A DNA stretch of 17,315 nucleotides from Candidatus Iainarchaeum sp. (lineage in GTDB: Archaea; Iainarchaeota; Iainarchaeia; JAADDC01): assembly GCA_015520865.1 (NCBI GenBank), contig WAPE01000115.1:1-17315 (forward strand). The letters are read 5' to 3'. Shown here piece by piece: positions 1 through 7,753 of the stretch. The position numbers and the translations under genes are program-made. The notes beneath the pieces are model-generated. The model was not told the origin of the DNA. It ran no database searches and saw only the letters and a list, made by a program, of their open reading frames with translations. Within the stretch, counting starts at the first letter, position 1. Each line of letters begins with the position of its first letter.

Positions 1-143
1 GCATTATTGAGAATGTATTCTAGGTCTTCCCGGAGCTTATCTGGATCCAAACCGTGGTACTCTTCGAAAAATTTCCTGATGAAGGGATGTCCGAAAAAGT
101 TTCTTATGCGTTCTCGAAGGTACTCGATTTTCTCCTTTTCCAC
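1..143 (-). CDS. 5' fragment of an unrecognised protein
   Basis: An open frame on the minus strand starts with GTG at 143-141 and leaves the window at base 1, so only the first 47 residues are visible. They begin MEKEKIEYLRERIRNFFGHP and continue as a charged, probably helical stretch ending near EYILNN. An in-frame TAA lies five codons upstream of the GTG, with no other start between, which fixes this start. A TATA-like element at 161-172 lies about 23 bp upstream, so the message is probably leaderless. It is the first gene after the 16S rRNA on the same strand, in the place where a tRNA-Ala/23S operon would usually continue. I do not recognise the family from so short a piece. Confidence 0.72.
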   Translation of the reverse strand, partial: MEKEKIEYLRERIRNFFGHPFIRKFFEEYHGLDPDKLREDLEYILNN

Positions 144-160
144 AAACGTACTAGGATCGG

Positions 161-172
161 TTTATTTTTATT
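161..172 (-). promoter_or_regulatory. TATA box for the gene starting at 143
   Basis: Read on the minus strand this is AATAAAAATAAA, centred about 23 bp before the GTG at 143. That is the usual archaeal TATA-to-start distance, so transcription should begin at or next to the start codon. It gives the downstream gene a promoter separate from the 16S unit. Confidence 0.55.
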
Positions 173-227
173 CATTCTCTAGGCTCGACGTTCTCCTCCC
201 GATGTTCTACAAGTAGATTAATGACGT

Positions 228-260
228 GCGGGCCGGCGATTAGAGCGATCCAGGAGGACC
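228..260 (-). other. 3' strand of the pre-16S processing stem (bulge-helix-bulge)
   Basis: This stretch pairs with 1884-1916 across the whole 16S gene. Bases 228-239 pair with 1905-1916 (12 bp) and 243-246 with 1901-1904 (4 bp, GAGC/GCTC). Bases 247-260 pair with 1884-1897 (14 bp, one of them G-U). The two inner joints each leave three unpaired bases on opposite strands: UAA at 242-240 and AAA at 1900-1898. Two 3-nt bulges flanking a 4-bp helix is the canonical bulge-helix-bulge cut by the archaeal tRNA-splicing endonuclease, and archaeal pre-16S RNA is known to be excised this way. The pairing is seen directly; cleavage is inferred. Confidence 0.88.
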
Positions 261-281
261 TCGAACCACGGATCTTCCTCC

Positions 282-1784
<1,503 letters not shown>

Positions 1785-1883
1785 TGGCCGCAAGGCCCAG
1801 CGGAGGATGCTGGTCCCTGCGTGGGTGGAATAATTCGTCATAGGGGGTGCTGGTCCCCCTCTGCGTCAAGCCAGGTTCTCATC
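1785..1883 (-). other. Pre-16S 5' spacer between the processing stem and the mature end
   Basis: About 100 bases of precursor that should be removed during maturation. It holds a short hairpin (1842-1847 with 1855-1860, seven-base loop) and two copies of TGCTGGTCCC, at 1808-1817 and 1848-1857, spaced 40 bp; the second spans the hairpin loop. No gene is visible. Confidence 0.5.
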
Positions 1884-1916
1884 GGTCCTCCTGGACCTTT
1901 GCTCTCGCCGGCCCGC
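1884..1916 (-). other. 5' strand of the pre-16S processing stem (bulge-helix-bulge)
   Basis: Partner of 228-260. It contributes the 12-bp outer helix (1905-1916), the 4-bp central helix (1901-1904), the AAA bulge (1900-1898 in the transcript) and the 14-bp inner helix (1884-1897). A further four bases (GTCA at 1917-1920) can pair with 222-225 if two bases on the other strand are bulged. Confidence 0.88.
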
Positions 1917-1920
1917 GTCA

Positions 1921-1950
1921 GATCCGAGTGAATATGATACAACTCGGATC
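1921..1950 (-). other. Hairpin in the 16S leader
   Basis: A perfect 9-bp inverted repeat, GATCCGAGT at 1921-1929 and ACTCGGATC at 1942-1950, with a 12-base AT-rich loop. In the precursor RNA it forms just upstream of the bulge-helix-bulge stem. It may help the leader fold or may act in antitermination; its role is unknown. Confidence 0.6.
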
Positions 1951-2018
1951 CCCATTGAATGTCGCCGCGCCCGGAAGAGGGCGTTCATCGAAGGGAGATC
2001 CCCTCTCGACCCCTAACG

Positions 2019-2082
2019 CCGACGCGGCGCAACCGGTTCATATGTAAATACCGTGATGGTTAAAAAGGTAGCGCCGCGTCGG
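2019..2082. promoter_or_regulatory. Perfect 12-bp inverted repeat between divergent promoters
   Basis: CCGACGCGGCGC at 2019-2030 is the exact reverse complement of GCGCCGCGTCGG at 2071-2082, with 40 bp between. One arm lies next to the likely 16S transcription start. The other touches the upstream edge of the TATA box of the gene at 2113. The arms are GC-rich in an otherwise AT-rich promoter region. A palindrome AACCGGTT (2031-2038) adjoins the left arm. It could be a paired operator serving both promoters, or a cruciform or hairpin. The repeat is seen; the function is inferred. Confidence 0.6.
2039..2050 (-). promoter_or_regulatory. Candidate TATA box of the 16S rRNA promoter
   Basis: On the minus strand this reads TATTTACATATG. 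A start about 25 bp downstream would fall near 2019, leaving a leader of roughly 100 nt before the processing stem. An alternative element, CCTTTTTAACC (about 2058-2069 on the minus strand), would give a start near 2037. Confidence 0.4.
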
Positions 2083-2083
2083 A

Positions 2084-2092
2084 CTTAAATAC
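2084..2092 (+). promoter_or_regulatory. TATA box for the gene starting at 2113
   Basis: CTTAAATAC, centred about 25 bp before the GTG at 2113, predicts a leaderless message. It directly follows the right arm of the 12-bp inverted repeat, in the position of the TFB recognition element. Confidence 0.55.
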
Positions 2093-2112
2093 CCCTTGGT
2101 GGTTATTCTGCT

Positions 2113-4224
2113 GTGGAGGAAGAGCGTGCCAAACTCAGGAAGGAGGAGCTAAAGACCCTCTACCGAAACCTAAAGGAAGATACCTGGAACATCCTTTCTA
2201 CCAGGAATTTATTGAGGGCTAAGGGTGGCCCGTTAAAGAAGGTAGGAATCCTCCCCGTCGTCGAATGGAAGGATTATTGGACGATAGTTAGGAGAGAGTT
2301 GCTGAATAACAGCTCTTTGAATGAAGAGGAAAGAAAGGTGGCAGAGGACCTCATAAAGACCATAGAGAAAACCTTTGCGGATGTTGCCTTTCGGGTGCTT
2401 TCCGAGTATTATGAAAGGATGCCTGAGGTTGTGAACGCAGCTATAAGAACGGGCAATACTTCGGTGCTCGCAGCGGCTCTTTCTCCCACGGTTTTAGCTA
2501 CTGTGAGCTCCGAGTTGGAGAGAAGGCGCGCCATGAACGAAGAATGGGGCTCTGTCCTCCTGAAGCTTATAAGAGACCCTACCAGCGGAAAACCATCCGA
2601 ATTCCGTAGAGAGTTGTTACTAAATCCTCCTATGATCCTTTCCTTTGCTCCCAGGAAAGAAAGGCCGATTATAAGGTTCCATCTAATCCTCCCCGACGAG
2701 GACCTGGCAAAGAAATATACCGATGCGATTCGAAGAGGGCTAGCGGACTACTTTGCTCTGCCCTATCTGGTCCATTTTGATCCGGAAGATGTGCCCGAGC
2801 TGTTTGAGAAAGAAGAGCTCCTAGACATCATTCTCCATCCCAATGCGGAACATCTTGCGAATAGCGCTGTTAAGCTAGGGCATAAGCCCATCGAAATAGT
2901 TAGGAAGGTTGCGCAGCTTCCTGACCCCGATCACCTGCTTTCTTACCTTTACCACATACCCGAACACATCCTTCATCCAGAACTACTCGAGGAGCTTTCT
3001 AAACTTGATAAATCGAGGTATAAAGAACTCATAGACGGCCTTGTCCGGCTGAAAGAGGTCTTAAAGGGATCTTCGGAGGATACAGTTAGGCGAGTCATCT
3101 TTGCCCTTAAGGAGAACCCTGAGCTCCATAAGTATATCTTCCACAGGTCATTGGTAGAGAACGTCGATCTTCTCCTGGAAGCTTATAAGAGATCTCCAGC
3201 TGTCCTGGAAACCCTCTTTGAAGTAAGAAAGCACCTGAGGAAACACGATTCGAAGAGTATGAGACGTCTTCTAGAGCTTGCTTTGAAGACTAACAAACCC
3301 GATCTGATAAAAGTACTTGCTCCCCACCCAGATCTCTCGAATTACTACGAGATACTGGCTAGATACCTTAACCTACCGCACCTTCGAGCCCTCCTTGATG
3401 AAAAGGAAAAGTGGAAGGGTATCCGTGCGGATCAGCTTGAGCGCGCATTAAATCATCCTCTTGGTGTGAAACTCCTTCTTTCGGACATTAAAATGGAAGA
3501 AAAGCAACAGCTACTTGATCGATTGGACGAAATTAAAGAGAACGATATAGTGGCGAGAGAGCTCGTCCATAGGTGGGGCCTGGATGAAGAGATTGCTAGG
3601 TTTTTGGCTGAACAGCTGGGTGAAAGGGCAAAGGACTTCATGGAGAAACACGGTCATATAATAGAACAGGCAGAGAAGGACCATTTACCGTATCTCGTCG
3701 AGTATTACTCTAGAAAAGGTGGGAATGTTGATCCGGATAAACTTAAGGTCCTCTTAAAGCTGATCAAAGCGGGAGGAGCTCTTGATCGAGATATACTTAT
3801 CAAAACCCTGGATAACCTCTCTCAATCGGAAGTTAGTGAACTCCGTGGGATTCCTGACGATATTCTTAGGGCTTTCTTCCTCGCTCGGTTGAGCTCCCCT
3901 CAACGCCTGGAAGAAGAACTAAAGGCCTTCTTGCGCGATCGGAGAGAAACCTCGAAGCGGATGAAGATTGTCGCTGGTTCACCTGAGACAGAACTGAAGA
4001 GGAAAATCCTGGAGGGGATAGAGGAGGTTGACGAACGTTCGGGAACGGTTAGGATATCCAAGAAGCTCGGTAGACGCTTAGGAACCTCCGAAGGGGTATA
4101 CAAGATAAAGGAGCTCAGAGACCTTGTGATGCAGTATCTTTTAAGACAGGGGTTATCCCGAGGAAGGGCTAGGGAGGTAACGGACGAGGTACTAAAGCGA
4201 GTTTCCAGCAGGAAAAAGAAGTAG
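2113..4224 (+). CDS. Large all-helical protein of unknown family (703 aa)
   Basis: I do not recognise this protein. The start is GTG at 2113, with a TATA box 25 bp upstream and no ribosome-binding site, so it is probably leaderless. The sequence is rich in Leu, Glu, Lys and Arg, has no membrane segment or signal peptide, and is almost certainly cytoplasmic. Residues 1-190 are a charged helical region. From about 220 to 600 it looks like a series of helix pairs in which His-Pro or Asp-Pro turns recur (ILHPNAEHL, HILHPELL, APHPDLSN, LNHPLGVK), suggesting an alpha-solenoid (HEAT- or ARM-like) scaffold. The last 80 residues are basic, ending in SSRKKK, and could bind nucleic acid. It is transcribed divergently from 16S rRNA across a shared inverted repeat, which hints at a ribosome- or growth-linked role but does not prove one. 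Confidence 0.85.
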   Translation: MEEERAKLRKEELKTLYRNLKEDTWNILSTRNLLRAKGGPLKKVGILPVVEWKDYWTIVRRELLNNSSLNEEERKVAEDLIKTIEKTFADVAFRVLSEYYERMPEVVNAAIRTGNTSVLAAALSPTVLATVSSELERRRAMNEEWGSVLLKLIRDPTSGKPSEFRRELLLNPPMILSFAPRKERPIIRFHLILPDEDLAKKYTDAIRRGLADYFALPYLVHFDPEDVPELFEKEELLDIILHPNAEHLANSAVKLGHKPIEIVRKVAQLPDPDHLLSYLYHIPEHILHPELLEELSKLDKSRYKELIDGLVRLKEVLKGSSEDTVRRVIFALKENPELHKYIFHRSLVENVDLLLEAYKRSPAVLETLFEVRKHLRKHDSKSMRRLLELALKTNKPDLIKVLAPHPDLSNYYEILARYLNLPHLRALLDEKEKWKGIRADQLERALNHPLGVKLLLSDIKMEEKQQLLDRLDEIKENDIVARELVHRWGLDEEIARFLAEQLGERAKDFMEKHGHIIEQAEKDHLPYLVEYYSRKGGNVDPDKLKVLLKLIKAGGALDRDILIKTLDNLSQSEVSELRGIPDDILRAFFLARLSSPQRLEEELKAFLRDRRETSKRMKIVAGSPETELKRKILEGIEEVDERSGTVRISKKLGRRLGTSEGVYKIKELRDLVMQYLLRQGLSRGRAREVTDEVLKRVSSRKKK

Positions 4225-4239
4225 TTTTCAGGAAAAAGA
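4209..4239 (-). terminator. Possible T-rich terminator of the phosphodiesterase gene
   Basis: Downstream of the minus-strand stop at 4247, the minus strand has two copies of TCTTTTTCCTG (4239-4229 and 4219-4209), spaced 20 bp. Archaeal termination often uses runs of T without a hairpin. The second copy lies inside the end of the convergent gene, so the repeat may be chance. Confidence 0.3.
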
Positions 4240-4246
4240 GGCAGTC

Positions 4247-4756
4247 TTAGATAGGAAATCTCAAAACCTGTTCACCGTTCTTCCAGAGGGTAAACACATT
4301 ATCTTCGAAGGTAATCAAACTCTCTTCTCCGCCTTCGTAGCTCCCTCCCCAAGCTCCTGTTGCAGTTCCTGGATTCAGTAGTACGATCCCATTTCTTTCT
4401 TCCATAAAAGGTATGTGGGTATGCCCCGATACTACGAATCTAGCCCCTGCAGACCTACCCAAAGAAGCAAGCTGCTCTCTATTTCCCCTCGGATGTACCT
4501 GATGTCCGTGTATAAGGAGAAACCTCCCGATCTCGGTATCAACGATCTCAAACTTTGGGAGGTTAAGGTAGTCCATATTTCCCCTTACCGCGTAGAGCTT
4601 TCCAAAGTTCGAGAGATATTCAAGGACCCAGTTCTCTTCTACGTCGCCCGTATGAAGTATTATATCCCACCCCTCTTCTACAACCTCCTTCACCCAATCA
4701 GGGAGATCCTCTGCACGGGAGGGTACGTGGGTGTCTCCTAAGATGAGGATCCTCAT
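4247..4756 (-). CDS. MJ0936/YfcE-family metallophosphoesterase
   Basis: A 169-residue calcineurin-like phosphodiesterase, the usual length for this cytoplasmic family (which also includes Vps29), whose members hydrolyse phosphodiesters with two bound metals. The metal-site motifs are complete: GDTH (Asp8, His10), GD (Asp38), GNMD (Asn60), HGH (His83, His85) and SGHTH (His112, His114). I start it at the ATG at 4756, giving MRILILGDTH, with GGTGG just upstream as ribosome-binding site. The frame is open further upstream to an ATG at 4897, but that extension would lie inside the opposite-strand gene beginning at 4799 and does not resemble the family. It is divergent from that gene (43 bp apart) and convergent with the 703-residue gene (22 bp apart). 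The natural substrate is unknown. Confidence 0.93.
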   Translation of the reverse strand: MRILILGDTHVPSRAEDLPDWVKEVVEEGWDIILHTGDVEENWVLEYLSNFGKLYAVRGNMDYLNLPKFEIVDTEIGRFLLIHGHQVHPRGNREQLASLGRSAGARFVVSGHTHIPFMEERNGIVLLNPGTATGAWGGSYEGGEESLITFEDNVFTLWKNGEQVLRFPI

Positions 4757-4768
4757 GTTACCACCAAC

Positions 4769-4779
4769 CTTTTTATACG
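4769..4779 (+). promoter_or_regulatory. TATA box of the surface-protein operon
   Basis: CTTTTTATACG is centred about 24 bp before the GTG at 4799, so transcription should start at the codon. The element is nearly symmetric and may also serve the minus-strand gene starting at 4756. Confidence 0.55.
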
Positions 4780-4798
4780 AGCCAACCATACTTTTAAC

Positions 4799-7357
4799 GT
4801 GAGGTTCCAAACGTCCTTCGAATACCTCCTTATGGTGGGAGGCGTCGTCCTCGTAGGGCTCGTCGTTGGCGCTTCCCTCTATTCTACAGCCTCCCACGTA
4901 GAATCAACCCTCACCCAGACCGGTGTGAACGTCTCCTATCCTACAAACATTCCTTCTTCCAACCACCCTCCCACGATCCTCATAACGGCCCCCTCTAACG
5001 GCCAGACCTTTACTACAAACTCTATAACCATTCAGTGGACAGCCTCCGATCCCGATGGCGATGCCCTAACCTTTTCCGTCGACTGTGACAACGATGGAAC
5101 CTACGAGGCTGCCGGAATAACGACAACCTCCTACACCTGCTCCTACTCCTCCCCAGGAACCTATACGGCTAGAGTAGTAGCCAATGACGGCCGCGGAGGC
5201 ACGGCCTCTGACACGGTCACCTTTACCATCGCCTCATCACCCTCTGGTGCTTCCGATACCACACCCCCCGTTATCAACTCCTTCACAGCAAATCCACCCA
5301 CGATCCAAGAAACTAACTCTACTACCCTCCAATGTGTTGCTTCCGACAATAACTCGCTCGCCAGGATAGAGATCTACAAAAATTACTACGATAAGACTCC
5401 AGCAAAGGAGTGTAATGTTTCTGGAACCTCCGCTTCCTGTTCTGCCACCGTCACATACTACTACGCCGGAACCCATACTGCAAAGTGTATAGCCATCGAC
5501 GCTGTCGGGAACGAAGCCAACGCTACAACGACGGTGAACGTGACTTCGAGTGGCGGGACGGGACAGAACCTGATAAACGTTTCCATCACTTCTCCCTCCG
5601 ACGGCTCTACCTTTGACACGAACACCCTTCCCTACAGTGTGAGTGTTTCCTGGACGGCTAGTTCTGCCGAGACTACCCTTTCTTCCTGGACCGTCGATTG
5701 CGGTAACGGAACTACCGGCTCGAGTACTTGCAGCTCCAGGTCTACTCCGGGTGTAACGCCGCAAACCGCGGGAATCTCTACTTGTGATGGTTCCTACACC
5801 TGCTCCTACTCCTCCCCAGGAACCTATACAATAACTGTTACCGTTTCTGACAACGTCGGTGACTCCAACTCGGACTCTGTGTCGATCACGATAAACTATA
5901 CCGGCGGATCAACATCCGACACCACCCCACCCACCATAACCTCCTTCACAGCCAACCCCTCCACCGTCCAAGTAAACCAATCCACCACCCTCTCCTGCTC
6001 AGCCACCGACAACAACGCACTCTCCACCATCGAGATCTACAAGAACTCCACCGACAGTACTCCAGCCAAGACCTGCACAGTCTCTGGAACCTCCGCTTCC
6101 TGCTCAACCACTGTTACCTACTCCGTTGCCGGCACCCACACAGCAAAGTGTATATCAACCGATACCGCCGGCAACTCCTCCTCCGCAACCGCAACGGTGA
6201 GCGTCACCTCCAACCCAGGAGGCAGTGGCGGATCCAGCGAGGATAACATCCCGCCAGCAATCCTTAGTTTTACCGTTTCGCCCGAGAGTCCCCTGGGTTG
6301 TGTTCCCCACAACCAGACCATAACCGTTTCCTGTGAGGGAGAGGATAACCAAACAGCCTTCACCGTTTACCTCTACGTCGACGGTAATTCAGCTCCTTGC
6401 TGCCAAGTAGAGGGTAACGCCGGCGAGCCAGCCACCCTAACCCGCACATTCACCGTAGACTGGCCAACCGGGTCCGAACGCAACTTCACCTGCAGGGTGG
6501 TAGATTCTTGGGGAAACGATGTTTCTAGCACGAAGCTACTTACCTCCGACGATCCACCTGTAATCCTTGGAGTAAGCCTTACTAACGACGGGAAAACAGC
6601 CACTTGTGCTGCCGAGGACGAATCTCCAAACCTCGATGTTACCGTTTCTATCGTTTCGGCCACAGGAACAATACTAGCATCTAAATCCTGTTCGTCTGGA
6701 AGTAGTGCTAATGTAGCAGTTACTTGTAGTGTAAGCTCTTCTACTCCTGGTAATAAAGCCGTTTGTGAAGCCACAGACTCCTGTCGGCTAACAACAACAA
6801 AGGAAACCGTTTATACCTATCAAAACGAAATGCATAAGGACTATATTTGTTCTGGTGGATCTCTGGAAGGATACGAGCTTGTAAATGCGACCTCTAAGGG
6901 ATCGGCCACCGGATGTAAGGAGGTAGATGTTACTACGAACTCCATTTCTTACGATAACCTTAATGCTGTTCTTGAGACAGGTTGCCCAGGTTCCTACGAC
7001 TGGTACCAGTGCAAGGAGCCCTCTATCGATACCTACGCTTGGGTAGATGTTTACAGGGAGGCCAACACTCTCCAAAGTTGTGATTCTACAAATACCTGTA
7101 CAGGCACGATAGATACAACGGCTTATTATTCAACCACGGCTGGTTGTAGATACACCGATACGGCTTCCACCGTCCACTATGCAGCCGTCGGGGATGTATT
7201 CACAGTAAACAGGGTTGGTACGTACTGTGACTACTCTTGTGAGTACGACTCCGCCAACGACACCTATTACTGGAAAGATCTCGGCTGTACGAGCGGTGGA
7301 GGTGGCGGGACACCTACACCGGGAGGTGGAGTAATACCCGGTTCGACCACTAAGTAG
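4799..7357 (+). CDS. Pilin-anchored, multi-domain, Cys-rich surface protein (852 aa)
   Basis: The N-terminus, MRFQTSFEYLLMVGG and a hydrophobic run to about residue 29, is a class III (archaellin/pilin) signal peptide: basic residue, then the xSxEY core. An EppA/FlaK-type peptidase would cut near QTSFEY and the helix could join a pilus or anchor the protein. Outside the cell follow beta-sandwich (PKD/Ig-like) domains in the order A (55-146), B (153-250), A' (about 256-367) and B' (374-471), then two more domains (about 481-660). A Cys-rich region follows (about 660-830), then a Gly/Pro/Thr tail. A-B and A'-B' are a duplication. Many N-X-S/T sequons suggest N-glycosylation, and the many Cys suggest disulfides. 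The start is GTG at 4799, fixed by the signal peptide and the TATA box. Probable role: adhesion or cell contact (inferred). Confidence 0.9.
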   Translation: MRFQTSFEYLLMVGGVVLVGLVVGASLYSTASHVESTLTQTGVNVSYPTNIPSSNHPPTILITAPSNGQTFTTNSITIQWTASDPDGDALTFSVDCDNDGTYEAAGITTTSYTCSYSSPGTYTARVVANDGRGGTASDTVTFTIASSPSGASDTTPPVINSFTANPPTIQETNSTTLQCVASDNNSLARIEIYKNYYDKTPAKECNVSGTSASCSATVTYYYAGTHTAKCIAIDAVGNEANATTTVNVTSSGGTGQNLINVSITSPSDGSTFDTNTLPYSVSVSWTASSAETTLSSWTVDCGNGTTGSSTCSSRSTPGVTPQTAGISTCDGSYTCSYSSPGTYTITVTVSDNVGDSNSDSVSITINYTGGSTSDTTPPTITSFTANPSTVQVNQSTTLSCSATDNNALSTIEIYKNSTDSTPAKTCTVSGTSASCSTTVTYSVAGTHTAKCISTDTAGNSSSATATVSVTSNPGGSGGSSEDNIPPAILSFTVSPESPLGCVPHNQTITVSCEGEDNQTAFTVYLYVDGNSAPCCQVEGNAGEPATLTRTFTVDWPTGSERNFTCRVVDSWGNDVSSTKLLTSDDPPVILGVSLTNDGKTATCAAEDESPNLDVTVSIVSATGTILASKSCSSGSSANVAVTCSVSSSTPGNKAVCEATDSCRLTTTKETVYTYQNEMHKDYICSGGSLEGYELVNATSKGSATGCKEVDVTTNSISYDNLNAVLETGCPGSYDWYQCKEPSIDTYAWVDVYREANTLQSCDSTNTCTGTIDTTAYYSTTAGCRYTDTASTVHYAAVGDVFTVNRVGTYCDYSCEYDSANDTYYWKDLGCTSGGGGGTPTPGGGVIPGSTTK
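5129..5548 (+). repeat. Intragenic repeat, copy 1 (end of domain A plus domain B)
   Basis: Coding repeat with a copy exactly 663 bp downstream (5792-6211) and no net length change. The first 38 bases (5129-5166) are identical in both copies, while the rest has diverged at DNA level. Matching protein landmarks are SYTCSYSSPGTYT, DTTPP, EIYKN, VSGTSASCS and AGTHTAKCI. Confidence 0.85.
5792..6211 (+). repeat. Intragenic repeat, copy 2 (end of domain A' plus domain B')
   Basis: Second copy of the 663-bp-spaced repeat. From about 5918 it is strikingly poor in G and ends most codons in C, unlike copy 1. The 38-bp identical block (5792-5829) suggests gene conversion or purifying constraint at DNA level. 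Domain A' upstream carries about 20 extra residues relative to A. Confidence 0.85.
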
Positions 7358-7369
7358 AGGTGAAAGAAA

Positions 7370-7753
7370 ATGGACCGCGAGCTCTGGATAGTGGTCGGCT
7401 TAACCGCTATCGCCCTACTCCTGGTAGGGGCTGCCTACTACGCTTATTCACCGAATAACCCCGACGTCATCACCACACTCAAGGAAAAGAACGTCCCCTT
7501 CAACAAGCTCACAGGGATAGCCTCCACTTGCGGTAGATTCTCTTCCCTGGACCTTGCGAAGAAGCGCTTTTCGTTTCCGGGTGAATGGGTTAGATGTAAG
7601 AACGAAGCAAACCGCTGGATAATCTTCTACGAGTCAAACAATACCTACGCCTTTCTTACCTGCAAAAAGCTAAACAACGCCTACTACTGCTGTGTGATGG
7701 CGTCAAGGAAGCCAACCTACGATTTCAACACCTGGAAGTCCCGTTGCACCTAA
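7370..7753 (+). CDS. Small membrane-anchored Cys-containing protein (127 aa)
   Basis: Starts at ATG 7370, 12 bp after the stop of the surface protein, with a good ribosome-binding site (GAGGTGA). It is therefore the second gene of that operon. Residues 5-25 form one transmembrane helix after MDREL. The remaining 100 residues should lie outside the cell and contain six cysteines, including a CC pair near the end (YYCCVMAS). No family is recognised. The position suggests a partner, assembly factor or membrane anchor of the large surface protein, and the shared richness in Cys supports a common disulfide-forming environment. Its stop overlaps the stop of the convergent GTPase gene (7750-7753). 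Confidence 0.85.
   Translation: MDRELWIVVGLTAIALLLVGAAYYAYSPNNPDVITTLKEKNVPFNKLTGIASTCGRFSSLDLAKKRFSFPGEWVRCKNEANRWIIFYESNNTYAFLTCKKLNNAYYCCVMASRKPTYDFNTWKSRCT

Noticed and set aside
7..216. Plus-strand open frame of 69 codons
   Set aside because: It is the shadow of the minus-strand gene start (GTG at 143) and its promoter. The minus frame has the TATA box, correct spacing and normal protein composition.
257..270. A GGTTCGAGGTCC-like T-arm on the minus strand, hinting at a tRNA after 16S
   Set aside because: No acceptor, D or anticodon arms can be drawn. The bases are largely the 3' strand of the pre-16S processing stem.
4757..4897. Longer start for the phosphodiesterase gene (ATG at 4897)
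   Set aside because: The extra residues are not like the family and overlap the start and promoter of the opposite-strand surface protein. The ATG at 4756 gives the canonical MRILILGDTH.
5129..6211. Repeats in the surface-protein gene as a CRISPR or mobile element
   Set aside because: There are only two copies, in frame, with divergence that follows protein domain boundaries. No terminal repeats or transposase are present.
5161..7075. Minus-strand frames opposite the surface protein, for example 5237-5764, 6373-6774 and 6788-7075
   Set aside because: These are shadows produced by the C-rich, low-complexity coding strand. They have no promoter or ribosome-binding signals.
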